From Methylocystaceae bacterium (GTDB lineage Bacteria > Pseudomonadota > Alphaproteobacteria > Rhizobiales > Beijerinckiaceae): a stretch of 5,261 nt of DNA. Location of the stretch: assembly GCA_003105285.1 (NCBI GenBank), contig PQAN01000167.1:19626-24886 (forward strand). The letters are read 5' to 3'. Of this stretch, positions 1 to 5,261 are shown piece after piece. The translations under genes and the position numbers were made by a program. Within the stretch, counting starts at the first letter, position 1. Each line of letters opens with the position of its first letter. The notes below the pieces were generated by a model that was not told where the DNA came from, did not search any database, and saw only the letters and a list, made by a program, of their open reading frames with translations.

Positions 1-360
1 GGCGGCGAGGAAGATAAAGTCACCTATGGCGACGTCTTCCGGCAGGCCGAGCAGGAATATTCGCGCCATAATTTCGAGGCGGCCGATACGGAAAAGCTAT
101 TCGCCGATTTCCGCGCCGCCGAGACAGAGTGCAACGCGCTGCTCGCCTTCGGCGACAAGGGCGAGACCGAAAGACATCTGATGGCGCTCCCGGCCTATGA
201 CCAATGCATCAAGGCGAGCCATGCGTTCAATCTGCTCGATGCTCGGGGAGTGATCTCCGTCACCGAGCGGCAGAGCTATATCCTCCGCGTGCGCGAACTC
301 GCCAAGGCCTGCGGCGCAGCGTGGCTGCGCACCGAGGGCGGCGGCGCGGCGCCGCGGTGA
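1..360 (+). CDS. glyQ: Glycyl-tRNA synthetase alpha subunit, C-terminal part (5' end outside window)
   Basis: Reading frame 1 is open from the window edge to TGA at 358-360 and encodes the last 119 residues of GlyQ. This is the alpha chain of the bacterial alpha2beta2 glycyl-tRNA synthetase, which charges tRNA-Gly with glycine in the cytoplasm. Recognition rests on the strongly conserved C-terminal blocks: YGDVF near the left edge, NFEAAD, the block [20 protein letters not shown] and then [15 protein letters not shown]. These match the E. coli protein closely (there [20 protein letters not shown], then SVTERQRYILRIR). The family is about 290-310 residues, so roughly 60% lies off the left side. 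The last residues (EGGGAAPR) are a short Gly/Ala tail that varies between species. The beta-subunit gene glyS, often close downstream in relatives, does not follow here. The 3' end carries a 12-bp GC palindrome (345-356), but no T-tract follows it closely enough to make a terminator. Confidence 0.96.
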   Translation, partial: GGEEDKVTYGDVFRQAEQEYSRHNFEAADTEKLFADFRAAETECNALLAFGDKGETERHLMALPAYDQCIKASHAFNLLDARGVISVTERQSYILRVRELAKACGAAWLRTEGGGAAPR

Positions 361-380
361 AACGCGCCTCGACGTTCGGC

Positions 381-410
381 TTGACAATGTTCTTTTTTTG
401 TTCCTAACAT
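381..410 (+). promoter_or_regulatory. Sigma-70-type promoter of the 141-aa gene
   Basis: A perfect -35 hexamer TTGACA (381-386) is followed after 18 bp by TAACAT (405-410), which matches 4 of 6 positions of TATAAT, including the key first two and last two. Transcription would begin near 417, about 30 bases before the ATG at 449. The promoter sits only 20 bp after the glyQ stop, so the downstream gene has its own start site, although read-through from glyQ remains possible because no terminator is visible. The T-rich spacer is unusual in this GC-rich DNA and coincides with the operator described separately. Confidence 0.65.
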
Positions 411-414
411 GTTC
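389..414 (+). promoter_or_regulatory. Two overlapping LexA (SOS) boxes: three GTTC half-sites spaced 11 bp
   Basis: GTTC occurs at 389-392, 400-403 and 411-414, each separated by exactly 7 bases. The first pair reads GTTC-TTTTTTT-GTTC and the second GTTC-CTAACAT-GTTC. GTTC-N7-GTTC is the established LexA operator of Alphaproteobacteria (described in Rhodobacter and Caulobacter, among others). The boxes cover the spacer and the -10 of the promoter at 381-410, the position expected for a repressor that blocks RNA polymerase. The inference is that LexA represses the downstream gene until DNA damage activates RecA. The third half-site could let a second LexA dimer bind in an alternative register. 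No such pair was noticed in front of the other genes. Confidence 0.72.
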
Positions 415-436
415 TTCAGTTGATCTGGTAACGCGT

Positions 437-442
437 GTGAGG
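437..442 (+). promoter_or_regulatory. Ribosome binding site deciding the start at 449
   Basis: GTGAGG, containing the Shine-Dalgarno core GAGG at 439-442, lies 6 bases before ATG 449. It favours this start over the upstream in-frame TTG at 398, which would lie before the predicted transcription start near 417. Confidence 0.55.
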
Positions 443-448
443 TTCGTC

Positions 449-874
449 ATGTTCGTGATCGACCATCTCGTTGACCATCTCGTCGGGCAGGGAGCGTGCA
501 TTCATGCGCGCGAGGCGTCGGCGGACGATGCTCCATCGGCCCGAGGGCAGGAGCTCGCCTCGCTCGCTTCCTGCGATCTGCGCGACCGTTTCTATTCCTG
601 GCGAGGGGCTTCGGGGCAGCGTTACGTCTGTTCGATTTTCCGTCTGGATGAAGAGAGCGTCGTCGCTGAATTCTCGCAAGCCGTCGTCATCGGCGTTGTG
701 CGCGAGGGGGCGACGCGCCGCCCGGTCTGCGTTCTGCGCTCGCGCGATTTCGAGACCGATGACGGACGCGCCGTCCGCGACGACGCGCGCAAGCTCGGCG
801 TGAACGAATGGCATGTTCGTTTCGGCGCGCGGGACGACATCATGCTCGGCCTCGCCGCGGCGCTGTTGAACTGA
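449..874 (+). CDS. Uncharacterised 141-aa protein, predicted SOS-inducible
   Basis: I do not recognise a named family. The start is set at ATG 449, preceded by GTGAGG (437-442) with a 6-base gap; the frame is open further up to a TTG at 398, but that codon lies inside the promoter and operator. The protein is soluble, with no signal peptide or membrane segment. The N-terminal 45 residues look variable and begin with a duplicated DHLV. A more conserved-looking core follows: FYSWRGASGQRYVCSIF (48-64), a hydrophobic strand AVVIGVV (78-84), VCVLRSRDFE (93-102) and NEWHVRF (119-125), then a final helix IMLGLAAALL. This beta-rich arrangement resembles, in my judgement only, small Rhizobiales proteins with a degenerate GIY-YIG-like fold; no catalytic residues of that fold are evident. 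The LexA-type operator upstream suggests a role during DNA damage. It is convergent with the chaC-like gene, with 15 bp between stops. Confidence 0.8.
   Translation: MFVIDHLVDHLVGQGACIHAREASADDAPSARGQELASLASCDLRDRFYSWRGASGQRYVCSIFRLDEESVVAEFSQAVVIGVVREGATRRPVCVLRSRDFETDDGRAVRDDARKLGVNEWHVRFGARDDIMLGLAAALLN
461..483 (+). repeat. Tandem 12-bp in-frame duplication (DHLV-DHLV)
   Basis: GACCATCTCGT occurs at 461-471 and again at 473-483 with a 12-bp period. It encodes residues 5-8 and 9-12 of the small protein as two copies of Asp-His-Leu-Val. It is in frame and probably a simple slippage duplication in the variable N-terminus. Confidence 0.8.
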
Positions 875-875
875 A

Positions 876-891
876 GAGTCGTTTTCGACTC
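876..891. terminator. Perfect hairpin between convergent stop codons
   Basis: GAGTCG (876-881), loop TTTT, CGACTC (886-891): a 6-bp perfect stem with a 4-base loop that begins just after the plus-strand stop (872-874) and ends within the minus-strand stop (890-892). Its position suggests a shared bidirectional terminator or transcript-end stabiliser for the two convergent genes. No real T-tract follows on either strand, so intrinsic termination would be weak. Confidence 0.4.
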
Positions 892-1498
892 ACGCGCTCG
901 ACCTCGAGAGATCGTACATCTGGCGCTCGGACGACGAATTCCCGTTCAACCTGCGCATGATCTCGGCCAGGGCCGCGTCATGGATGTCGAGTTGCAGCAG
1001 ATGTTCGTAAGTGTTGCGCACATAGGCGGGATTGTCGCCGGAGACGCCGACGCCCCGCTCGACGAGCGTCGCCATTTGGTCGACCGGCAGGCGCCCGGCA
1101 TATTGCTCATGGGCGCGATCGACGATGAAGGTCAGCGCGCGCGCCGTTCCGCCTTCCGCGAAGCGCAGCCCCACCGTCCTCTCCAGATAGACCGAGGTGA
1201 CCAGCTCGCGCTCGCGCAGATAAGCGATCGTCTCCTCGCGGGCCGAGGCGGCGACGCGAAACGCCACCCCCTGGCAGGAGCCGCCATAATCGAGCCCGAG
1301 CACCAGTCCCGGCCGCTCCGGCGTCCCGCGATGCACATGCGAGAAGACGCAGAGGGAGCGATGATAGCCATGCACCCAGGCGAGCGCGCTTTCGAGGAAG
1401 TCGAAACCCGGCCGCCACATCAGCGAGCCATAACCGAACACCCAGAAATCGCCGTCTTTCGCCGCCATGGATCCGTCGCGTCTTCCATTCGAACGCAT
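890..1498 (-). CDS. ChaC-like gamma-glutamylcyclotransferase
   Basis: A 202-residue protein of the ChaC / gamma-glutamylcyclotransferase family. These cytoplasmic enzymes cleave the gamma-glutamyl bond of glutathione, releasing 5-oxoproline and Cys-Gly. The substrate-binding signature FGYGSLMW is at residues 21-28. CQGVAFRV (75-82) is the next conserved strand. The catalytic glutamate is most likely Glu98 in YLRERELV (93-100), which aligns with the RREM segment of E. coli ChaC. SGDNPAYVRNT (153-163) matches the conserved block near the C-terminus. Length is normal for the family. The start at 1498 has a GGCGGA-like site 9 bases upstream; Met11 (1466-1468) is a possible alternative, since the domain begins only around residue 17. 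It is divergent from the DUF2125 gene (84 bp between starts) and convergent with the 141-aa gene. The family is confident; glutathione specificity is inferred from the family, and the symbol chaC is withheld because no chaA/chaB context is seen. Confidence 0.92.
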   Translation of the reverse strand: MRSNGRRDGSMAAKDGDFWVFGYGSLMWRPGFDFLESALAWVHGYHRSLCVFSHVHRGTPERPGLVLGLDYGGSCQGVAFRVAASAREETIAYLRERELVTSVYLERTVGLRFAEGGTARALTFIVDRAHEQYAGRLPVDQMATLVERGVGVSGDNPAYVRNTYEHLLQLDIHDAALAEIMRRLNGNSSSERQMYDLSRSSA

Positions 1499-1541
1499 GG
1501 TTAAGAGTCCGCCTCGCCGATTCTCTCCCTTCGTCCCGAAG

Positions 1542-1563
1542 CTGAACGGATTTCACCGTTCGG
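1542..1563. repeat. Inverted repeat in the divergent chaC-like/DUF2125 intergenic region
   Basis: GAACGG (1544-1549), loop ATTTCA, CCGTTC (1556-1561): a perfect 6-bp stem, extendable by a wobble pair and a C-G pair to 1542-1563. It lies between two divergent starts, just upstream of a -10-like element, so it could be an operator for a dimeric regulator or a hairpin in the 5' leader of the minus-strand gene. There is no independent evidence for either. Confidence 0.4.
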
Positions 1564-1570
1564 TAAAGCG

Positions 1571-1576
1571 TATTAT
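1571..1576 (+). promoter_or_regulatory. Candidate -10 element for the DUF2125 gene
   Basis: TATTAT matches 5 of 6 positions of TATAAT, but no good -35 lies 16-18 bp upstream. Transcription would start at about 1583, exactly where the longest-frame ATG lies. That implies a leaderless message or use of a downstream ATG. The same bases read on the minus strand contain CATAAT, also 5 of 6, which might serve the chaC-like gene. Confidence 0.3.
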
Positions 1577-1582
1577 GAGACC

Positions 1583-2680
1583 ATGTTCGGCAAAAACGTG
1601 GATTCCGACGAAGACGGATCGGCGCGCATGCGTTCCAACCCGATGATCGATCGTTCCGAAGCCCGGCGCTGGCGCCGAGGCTTTCTGGCATGGGGAAGCC
1701 TGGCGGTTGTCGTCGCGCTCGCCATTGGATGGACGATTGTCTGGTTCGCCGCCTCCAGCATGGCGCAGAGCCGCCTCGACGGTTGGCTGGAGAAGGAGGC
1801 CGCGCGGGGACGCGTTTGGTCCTGTCCGGAGCGGCGCGTCGAAGGTTTCCCTTCGAGCTTTTATGTTGTTTGCGAGAGGCCCACGTTTTCTGGAGCGGTC
1901 GACGGGACCGAGGCGCAGGCGCGGCTGACGCGATTGTCGGCGGGGGCCTTTCTTTGGGCTCCGGGTCATGTCGACGTCGAACTCGTCGGCCCGCTGGCGC
2001 TCGCGACGAAAGACGAGAAGTCGAGATTGGCGCTCGCCTTTCGGCGAATGCGGCTCGATCTCCGCTTTTCCATGGAAAAGCTCCAGCGCGCCGCCCTGCT
2101 CGGCGAGGAGCTCGAGATCCGCTGGACCGACCCGAACGCCGCGTTCGACGGCAAGGCGCGGAGCGTCGAGCTCTCTGCGCAGCCGGTCGAAAATGCGCTG
2201 CAGACTTACGATATCGCTGTGAAGGGAGCGGGCCTCGCCTTTCCCGAACTCGACAGATTCGTCGAGTCGACCGAGCCGGCGAGCCTGCTGATCGACGCGC
2301 GCCTGTCCGGCGCGGCGTCGCTCGCGGCGGGAAGAGGCGCCGAGCGCCTGGAGCGTTGGCGCGTCGCGCGCGGACGATTGTTCGTCGAGCGGCTGGCGTT
2401 CGGCAAAGGCGCGCTGGAGCTTACGGGCTCGGGCGAGTTGGGCCTCGACGAGCTCCACCGCCTGGAAGGGCGCGTCGAGCTCGGCGAAAGAGGCGCGGAC
2501 GCCTTACTTCTGCGCCTCGGCGTTTCGCCCGCGGCGATCGGCGTCGCCAATGCGTTGAGCGGACTGCTGCGCGGCGCGGATGCGGGCCGGCCGACGGTGA
2601 AATTGCCGTTCTCTCTGGAGAACGGCAAAGTGGCGATCGGCCCGCTGCGCAAGGTCTATCGATTGAAGCCGCTCTATTGA
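1583..2680 (+). CDS. DUF2125 domain-containing membrane-anchored protein
   Basis: A 365-residue protein of the alphaproteobacterial DUF2125 family, whose function is unknown. A charged cytoplasmic N-terminus (about 1-33, rich in Arg just before the membrane) leads into one transmembrane segment at about 34-57 (FLAWGSLAVVVALAIGW and onward); the rest should lie in the periplasm. The family signature follows directly: WSCPERRVEGFP (79-90) with a second cysteine at 97, so Cys81 and Cys97 could form a disulfide. The rest is beta-rich with alternating hydrophobic strands, ending in the typical GPL...KPLY tail. The ATG at 1583 gives the longest frame but has a poor ribosome site (GAGA, close to the start); ATG 1628 (Met16) or 1643 (Met21) are possible starts and would still keep the whole anchor. 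The 3' end overlaps the convergent patatin-like gene by 7 bp. DUF2125 and gamma-glutamylcyclotransferase genes are, as I recall, neighbours in other Rhizobiales. Confidence 0.9.
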   Translation: MFGKNVDSDEDGSARMRSNPMIDRSEARRWRRGFLAWGSLAVVVALAIGWTIVWFAASSMAQSRLDGWLEKEAARGRVWSCPERRVEGFPSSFYVVCERPTFSGAVDGTEAQARLTRLSAGAFLWAPGHVDVELVGPLALATKDEKSRLALAFRRMRLDLRFSMEKLQRAALLGEELEIRWTDPNAAFDGKARSVELSAQPVENALQTYDIAVKGAGLAFPELDRFVESTEPASLLIDARLSGAASLAAGRGAERLERWRVARGRLFVERLAFGKGALELTGSGELGLDELHRLEGRVELGERGADALLLRLGVSPAAIGVANALSGLLRGADAGRPTVKLPFSLENGKVAIGPLRKVYRLKPLY

Positions 2681-4962
2681 GGCGGCGCGTCGTCGCGAGC
2701 GGCATGGCCCAATCCGGCTTTCGGCGTCAATGGAAGCTTCGACCGGATCCAGCTCACGAACCGCGTCAGAAGACCGTTCTGCTCGACTCCGGGCGGATCG
2801 ACTTTGGAGACGAACAGGCTGGCGCCGAGTATTTTCTTGACCAATGCGAGGCTCGGCTTGCGCGAGGCCGCCGCATAGAGCTTGGCGCCGTTCGCATCGG
2901 TCCAGGGCGCGACCCAGACTTCGTATGGGCTCCCCTCGGCGTTGCGGCACGCCTCCAGCACCTTTTCGACGCGGGCGACCGGAAGGCCGGCGGCGGCGGA
3001 TATTCCCGCCGCATTGCGCTGATCGAAGGCGGGGTTGAGAAGTTCGGCGAGAACGGCGCGAAATTCCTCGGCGACGTCGGTCAGAGCGGCGGGCGGCGTC
3101 CATCCCTCGATTTGATCGCGGCGCACGAGATCGGCGAGGATCGTCCCCCGGACATAGTCGAGCAGGGCGTCGCGCTTCAGCCAGAGCGCCACCCGCAGCA
3201 GCAGCCAGGGCAGGACCTGAGGAACCTTCTGTCCGAGCAGCGCCGCCGCGACGGCGTAGACGCGCACTTGCAGGCGCGTCGCGACCGCGTCGAAATCGGC
3301 CGGTGATATCCGCGGCCAGGGAAGCAGGGGCGCCTCCTCACGCGCCGAGCCGACCAGAGGAATGAGCGAGAATGCCGGCCGGCCCAGCGAGTCTGTGGTC
3401 CGGAAGGCGGGATTGGCGCGCGCCGCCTCGCTCCATGAGCGGACGATCTCATGATCTTCGGGCAAGGTCAGGATCGTCTCGAGGAACTTTTGACAATTGC
3501 GCCGGCCGAGCTGGTAGTCGTGCGCGCGGAACGAGTGATCGAGAAATCCGCCGAAGCCGCCGAGCACGCCGCAGGCGATGGCGTATTTTTCGCGCTCGCG
3601 CACCGGCTTCACGAGATAGCGGTCGTCGACGTCGGGATGCGCCGCCAGAACGAGTTCATCCGGCTTGAACCGCGCCTGGTCCTTCCATGTCGGCCCGAGC
3701 GCCCCGACGATGCCGAAAATGTCGAGCGCCGGCTGCCCTTCCGCCAGCATGGGCGGCGGTTCGGGGAAAGGCGCGACCATGATCACGGCCTCGCGCGTCT
3801 GCCGCGCATCTGTCGCTCTCGGCTCGTTCGCCGGGCGGGTCCGCAAGGTGAAGCGCGCATATTCGAAGGGGTCGTTGTCGATGAGCCCGCCGTCGACGCT
3901 CGTGAAGCGATAGAGGGAAGCGCCGGGGAGGGGCCAGGGCGGACAAGGCTCGATCTTCACATGTTCGAGCGAGGCCAGAGATTCGAGCGGGAACTGCCGC
4001 CTCTTCACGCCGTCCGAATAGGCCTCGAAGGGGACGGCGATCCGCCGCGGCGACAGGCCGACCGGAAAGGCCCCCGAGGCCAAAGCGCAAACGGCGTAGT
4101 CCTTCCAATGCGTTCTCTCCTCGCTCCCTTCCGGCGCGAAGAGCCATTTCGCCTCGAGATCGCGGCCCGTGTCCTTGTCGGCGAAGGCGCTCGAAAAACT
4201 CCACTCGCCGAGTCCGCCCACGATGAAATGCGCGCGATCGCCGTGCGTGAGCATTCCATAATCGCCGTTGACGAACTCGATCGAATAGGGAACGCCCCGC
4301 AGATTGGCGAGCGTCATGTAGAGATGCAGCGTCTTCGACACATAGGGGCGCGGCGGCTTCGCCGCCGCGCCGGACGGCGTGATCGCCAGATCCGCTATGC
4401 CGTCGAGCACGCGGGTGTTCAGCACGGATGCGACCGGCACCGCCCCGGCGTCGACGGCGGGCGTGTCGAAGCCGCTCGTGTGGGAATAATCCGGCGGATA
4501 GACCACGCCGGGCTTTTTCTTCGTCGGATCGATGTCGGAGAGATCGACGAAGTCGAGCGCTTTGGGGTCTTTGGCGAGGAAGGTCGGCTTGTCGACCCAG
4601 CTCTCATAGAGCTTGCGGATCGTATATTTGAGCTTGCCGGCGAGCGGCGAGTCCGCGCCGAAGAACGTCGGCTCCTCCTCGTCCGCGAGGGCGGCGGCGC
4701 CGACGGCGGCGGTAATGGCGCCGGCCGACGCGCCGGCGAGAATGGGTATGCCGACGCGATGGTCGGGTATGGCGTCGGCATTCGGCCCGGAGCGCGCCTT
4801 CTCCCACTGTTCCAGGGCCTCGATCAGGAAATCGAAAACTCCGGCGGTATAGGCGCCGGCGGAAATCGCGCCCGACATCGACAGGCCGATACGAAATTCT
4901 TGCCGAGATTCCACCGAAGGCTCTTCGACCAATTCATGCGTAATCGAATTCTGCGTCGCCAT
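2674..4962 (-). CDS. Patatin-like phospholipase family protein
   Basis: A 762-residue protein with a patatin-like hydrolase domain in its N-terminal 380 residues or so. Such enzymes release fatty acids from membrane lipids using a Ser-Asp dyad. The nucleophile elbow is GASAG (77-81, Ser79) and the partner aspartate is Asp357 in VDGGLIDNDPFE (356-367). The conserved ASGAFPVGLSP (295-305) sits between them. The oxyanion loop is SMSGAISAGAYTAGVFDFL (28-46) instead of the usual GGGxRG form. The two catalytic residues are 278 apart, longer than in compact patatins, because of a large insertion. The segment HDYQLGRRNCQKFL (481-494) is, as I recall, typical of this long bacterial subfamily; the remaining C-terminal third is helical and of unknown role. 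No signal peptide is seen, so it is probably cytoplasmic or membrane-peripheral. ATG 4962 is supported by a strong ribosome site. Its substrate is unknown. Confidence 0.93.
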   Translation of the reverse strand: MATQNSITHELVEEPSVESRQEFRIGLSMSGAISAGAYTAGVFDFLIEALEQWEKARSGPNADAIPDHRVGIPILAGASAGAITAAVGAAALADEEEPTFFGADSPLAGKLKYTIRKLYESWVDKPTFLAKDPKALDFVDLSDIDPTKKKPGVVYPPDYSHTSGFDTPAVDAGAVPVASVLNTRVLDGIADLAITPSGAAAKPPRPYVSKTLHLYMTLANLRGVPYSIEFVNGDYGMLTHGDRAHFIVGGLGEWSFSSAFADKDTGRDLEAKWLFAPEGSEERTHWKDYAVCALASGAFPVGLSPRRIAVPFEAYSDGVKRRQFPLESLASLEHVKIEPCPPWPLPGASLYRFTSVDGGLIDNDPFEYARFTLRTRPANEPRATDARQTREAVIMVAPFPEPPPMLAEGQPALDIFGIVGALGPTWKDQARFKPDELVLAAHPDVDDRYLVKPVREREKYAIACGVLGGFGGFLDHSFRAHDYQLGRRNCQKFLETILTLPEDHEIVRSWSEAARANPAFRTTDSLGRPAFSLIPLVGSAREEAPLLPWPRISPADFDAVATRLQVRVYAVAAALLGQKVPQVLPWLLLRVALWLKRDALLDYVRGTILADLVRRDQIEGWTPPAALTDVAEEFRAVLAELLNPAFDQRNAAGISAAAGLPVARVEKVLEACRNAEGSPYEVWVAPWTDANGAKLYAAASRKPSLALVKKILGASLFVSKVDPPGVEQNGLLTRFVSWIRSKLPLTPKAGLGHAARDDAPPQ

Positions 4963-4968
4963 GAGCAG

Positions 4969-4978
4969 TCTCCTCTCC
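4969..4978 (-). promoter_or_regulatory. Strong ribosome binding site of the patatin-like gene
   Basis: On the minus strand GGAGAGGAGA ends 6 bases before the ATG at 4962-4960. It is the best Shine-Dalgarno sequence in the window and fixes the start of the patatin-like protein. Confidence 0.8.
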
Positions 4979-4989
4979 AGGCCGCGCGC

Positions 4990-5020
4990 ATAGTAGAAGA
5001 GATTTGTGTCGCGGCGTCAA
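4990..5020 (-). promoter_or_regulatory. Candidate promoter of the patatin-like gene
   Basis: On the minus strand TTGACG (5020-5015; 5 of 6 for the -35) is followed after 19 bp by TACTAT (4995-4990; 4 of 6 for the -10). Transcription would start near 4983, giving a leader of about 20 bases that holds the strong ribosome site. The spacer is a little long, which lowers certainty. Confidence 0.5.
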
Positions 5021-5021
5021 A

Positions 5022-5043
5022 GCGCCGCTTCGGACGGCGGCGC
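5022..5043. repeat. GC-rich hairpin upstream of the patatin promoter
   Basis: GCGCCGC (5022-5028) pairs with GCGGCGC (5037-5043) around an 8-base loop. Read on the minus strand it is followed by only TTT, so it might be a weak terminator for something entering from the right, placed directly before the -35 of the patatin-like gene. Such stems also occur by chance in DNA this rich in GC. Confidence 0.3.
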
Positions 5044-5261
5044 CGAGCTGCGTGTCCAGCCGGCGTCCGGGGGGATTCGCCGACCGACGATTGCCCGCCG
5101 TCATGTCGAAGGCCCCGCTCGATCCGCCGCCGTAGCGTGAAGATCGCGTGGCGGAAAAGCTCCGCATCCGAGCGACCGCCCGACATTGCGCGGCTCGTCC
5201 GTCGGCCCCGGCGCAGCCGGCCTCCGGTCGGTGGAGAGGCGGAATGCCCGCCGCGACCGCG

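Larger units (their letters stand above)
4963..5261. other. Region with no convincing gene at the right edge
   Basis: Apart from the promoter, ribosome site and hairpin listed separately, I see no supported gene here. Three minus-strand frames are open for part of the stretch. One runs from the window edge to a stop at 5103-5101 (53 codons) and could in principle be the tail of a gene lying to the right, but its product is Arg/Pro/Ala-rich without recognisable motifs. Another has an ATG at 5186 and begins like a plausible helix (DAELFRHAIFTLRRRIERGL), then turns into low-complexity sequence and runs into the patatin-like gene in the wrong frame. A decayed gene remnant is possible but unproven. 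Confidence 0.5.

Noticed and set aside
345..399. Intrinsic terminator for glyQ formed by the GC palindrome (345-356) and the T-run at 393-399
   Set aside because: The T-run is 36 bases away from the palindrome, lies inside the promoter spacer, and is better explained as the centre of the LexA box.
398..448. Start of the 141-aa protein at TTG 398, giving 158 residues
   Set aside because: TTG 398 lies within the operator and upstream of the predicted transcription start; ATG 449 has a properly spaced GAGG.
980..1504. A 174-codon plus-strand frame opposite the chaC-like gene
   Set aside because: The opposite strand encodes a clear gamma-glutamylcyclotransferase with its motifs; this frame has none.
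1553..2458. A 301-codon minus-strand frame opposite the DUF2125 gene
   Set aside because: It is antisense to a recognisable family, has a composition typical of a shadow frame, and shows no start signal or domain.
1690..3306. A 538-codon open frame on the plus strand spanning DUF2125 and the antisense of the patatin-like gene
   Set aside because: Its product is Arg/Ala/Gly-rich without motifs and crosses two well-supported genes in other frames; long shadow frames are expected in DNA with such high GC at third positions.
5208..5220. Small inverted repeat CCGGC-GCA-GCCGG near the right edge
   Set aside because: A 5-bp GC stem is expected by chance in this composition and nothing nearby gives it a role.

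Overview
The window is GC-rich bacterial DNA. The overall look is alphaproteobacterial, most likely Hyphomicrobiales (Rhizobiales). The reasons are a DUF2125 protein (a family essentially confined to Alphaproteobacteria), a separate-subunit GlyQ of alphaproteobacterial type, and a GTTC-N7-GTTC operator, which is the LexA box form of Alphaproteobacteria. A methanotroph such as Methylocystis or Methylosinus would fit, but that is only an impression; genus cannot be settled by eye.

Layout, left to right. (1) 1-360, plus: the C-terminal 119 codons of glyQ (glycyl-tRNA synthetase alpha chain), cut by the window edge. (2) 381-414: a promoter with a consensus -35 (TTGACA) whose spacer and -10 are covered by three GTTC half-sites at exact 11-bp steps, forming two overlapping SOS boxes. 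(3) 449-874, plus: a 141-residue protein of unknown function driven by that promoter. (4) 890-1498, minus: a ChaC-type gamma-glutamylcyclotransferase (glutathione degradation), convergent with gene 3, with a perfect hairpin between the two stops. (5) 1583-2680, plus: a DUF2125 membrane-anchored protein, divergent from chaC. (6) 2674-4962, minus: a 762-residue patatin-like lipid acyl hydrolase, tail-to-tail with DUF2125 and overlapping it by 7 bp. It has its own strong ribosome binding site and a candidate promoter. (7) 4963-5261: about 300 bases with the patatin promoter, a GC-rich hairpin and no convincing gene.

The genes do not form one operon; strand alternates almost gene by gene, so each is probably transcribed separately. 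They look like housekeeping or general-metabolism genes with no mobile element, CRISPR array, tRNA or rRNA visible. The most interesting element is the predicted DNA-damage-inducible promoter and the uncharacterised small protein behind it.
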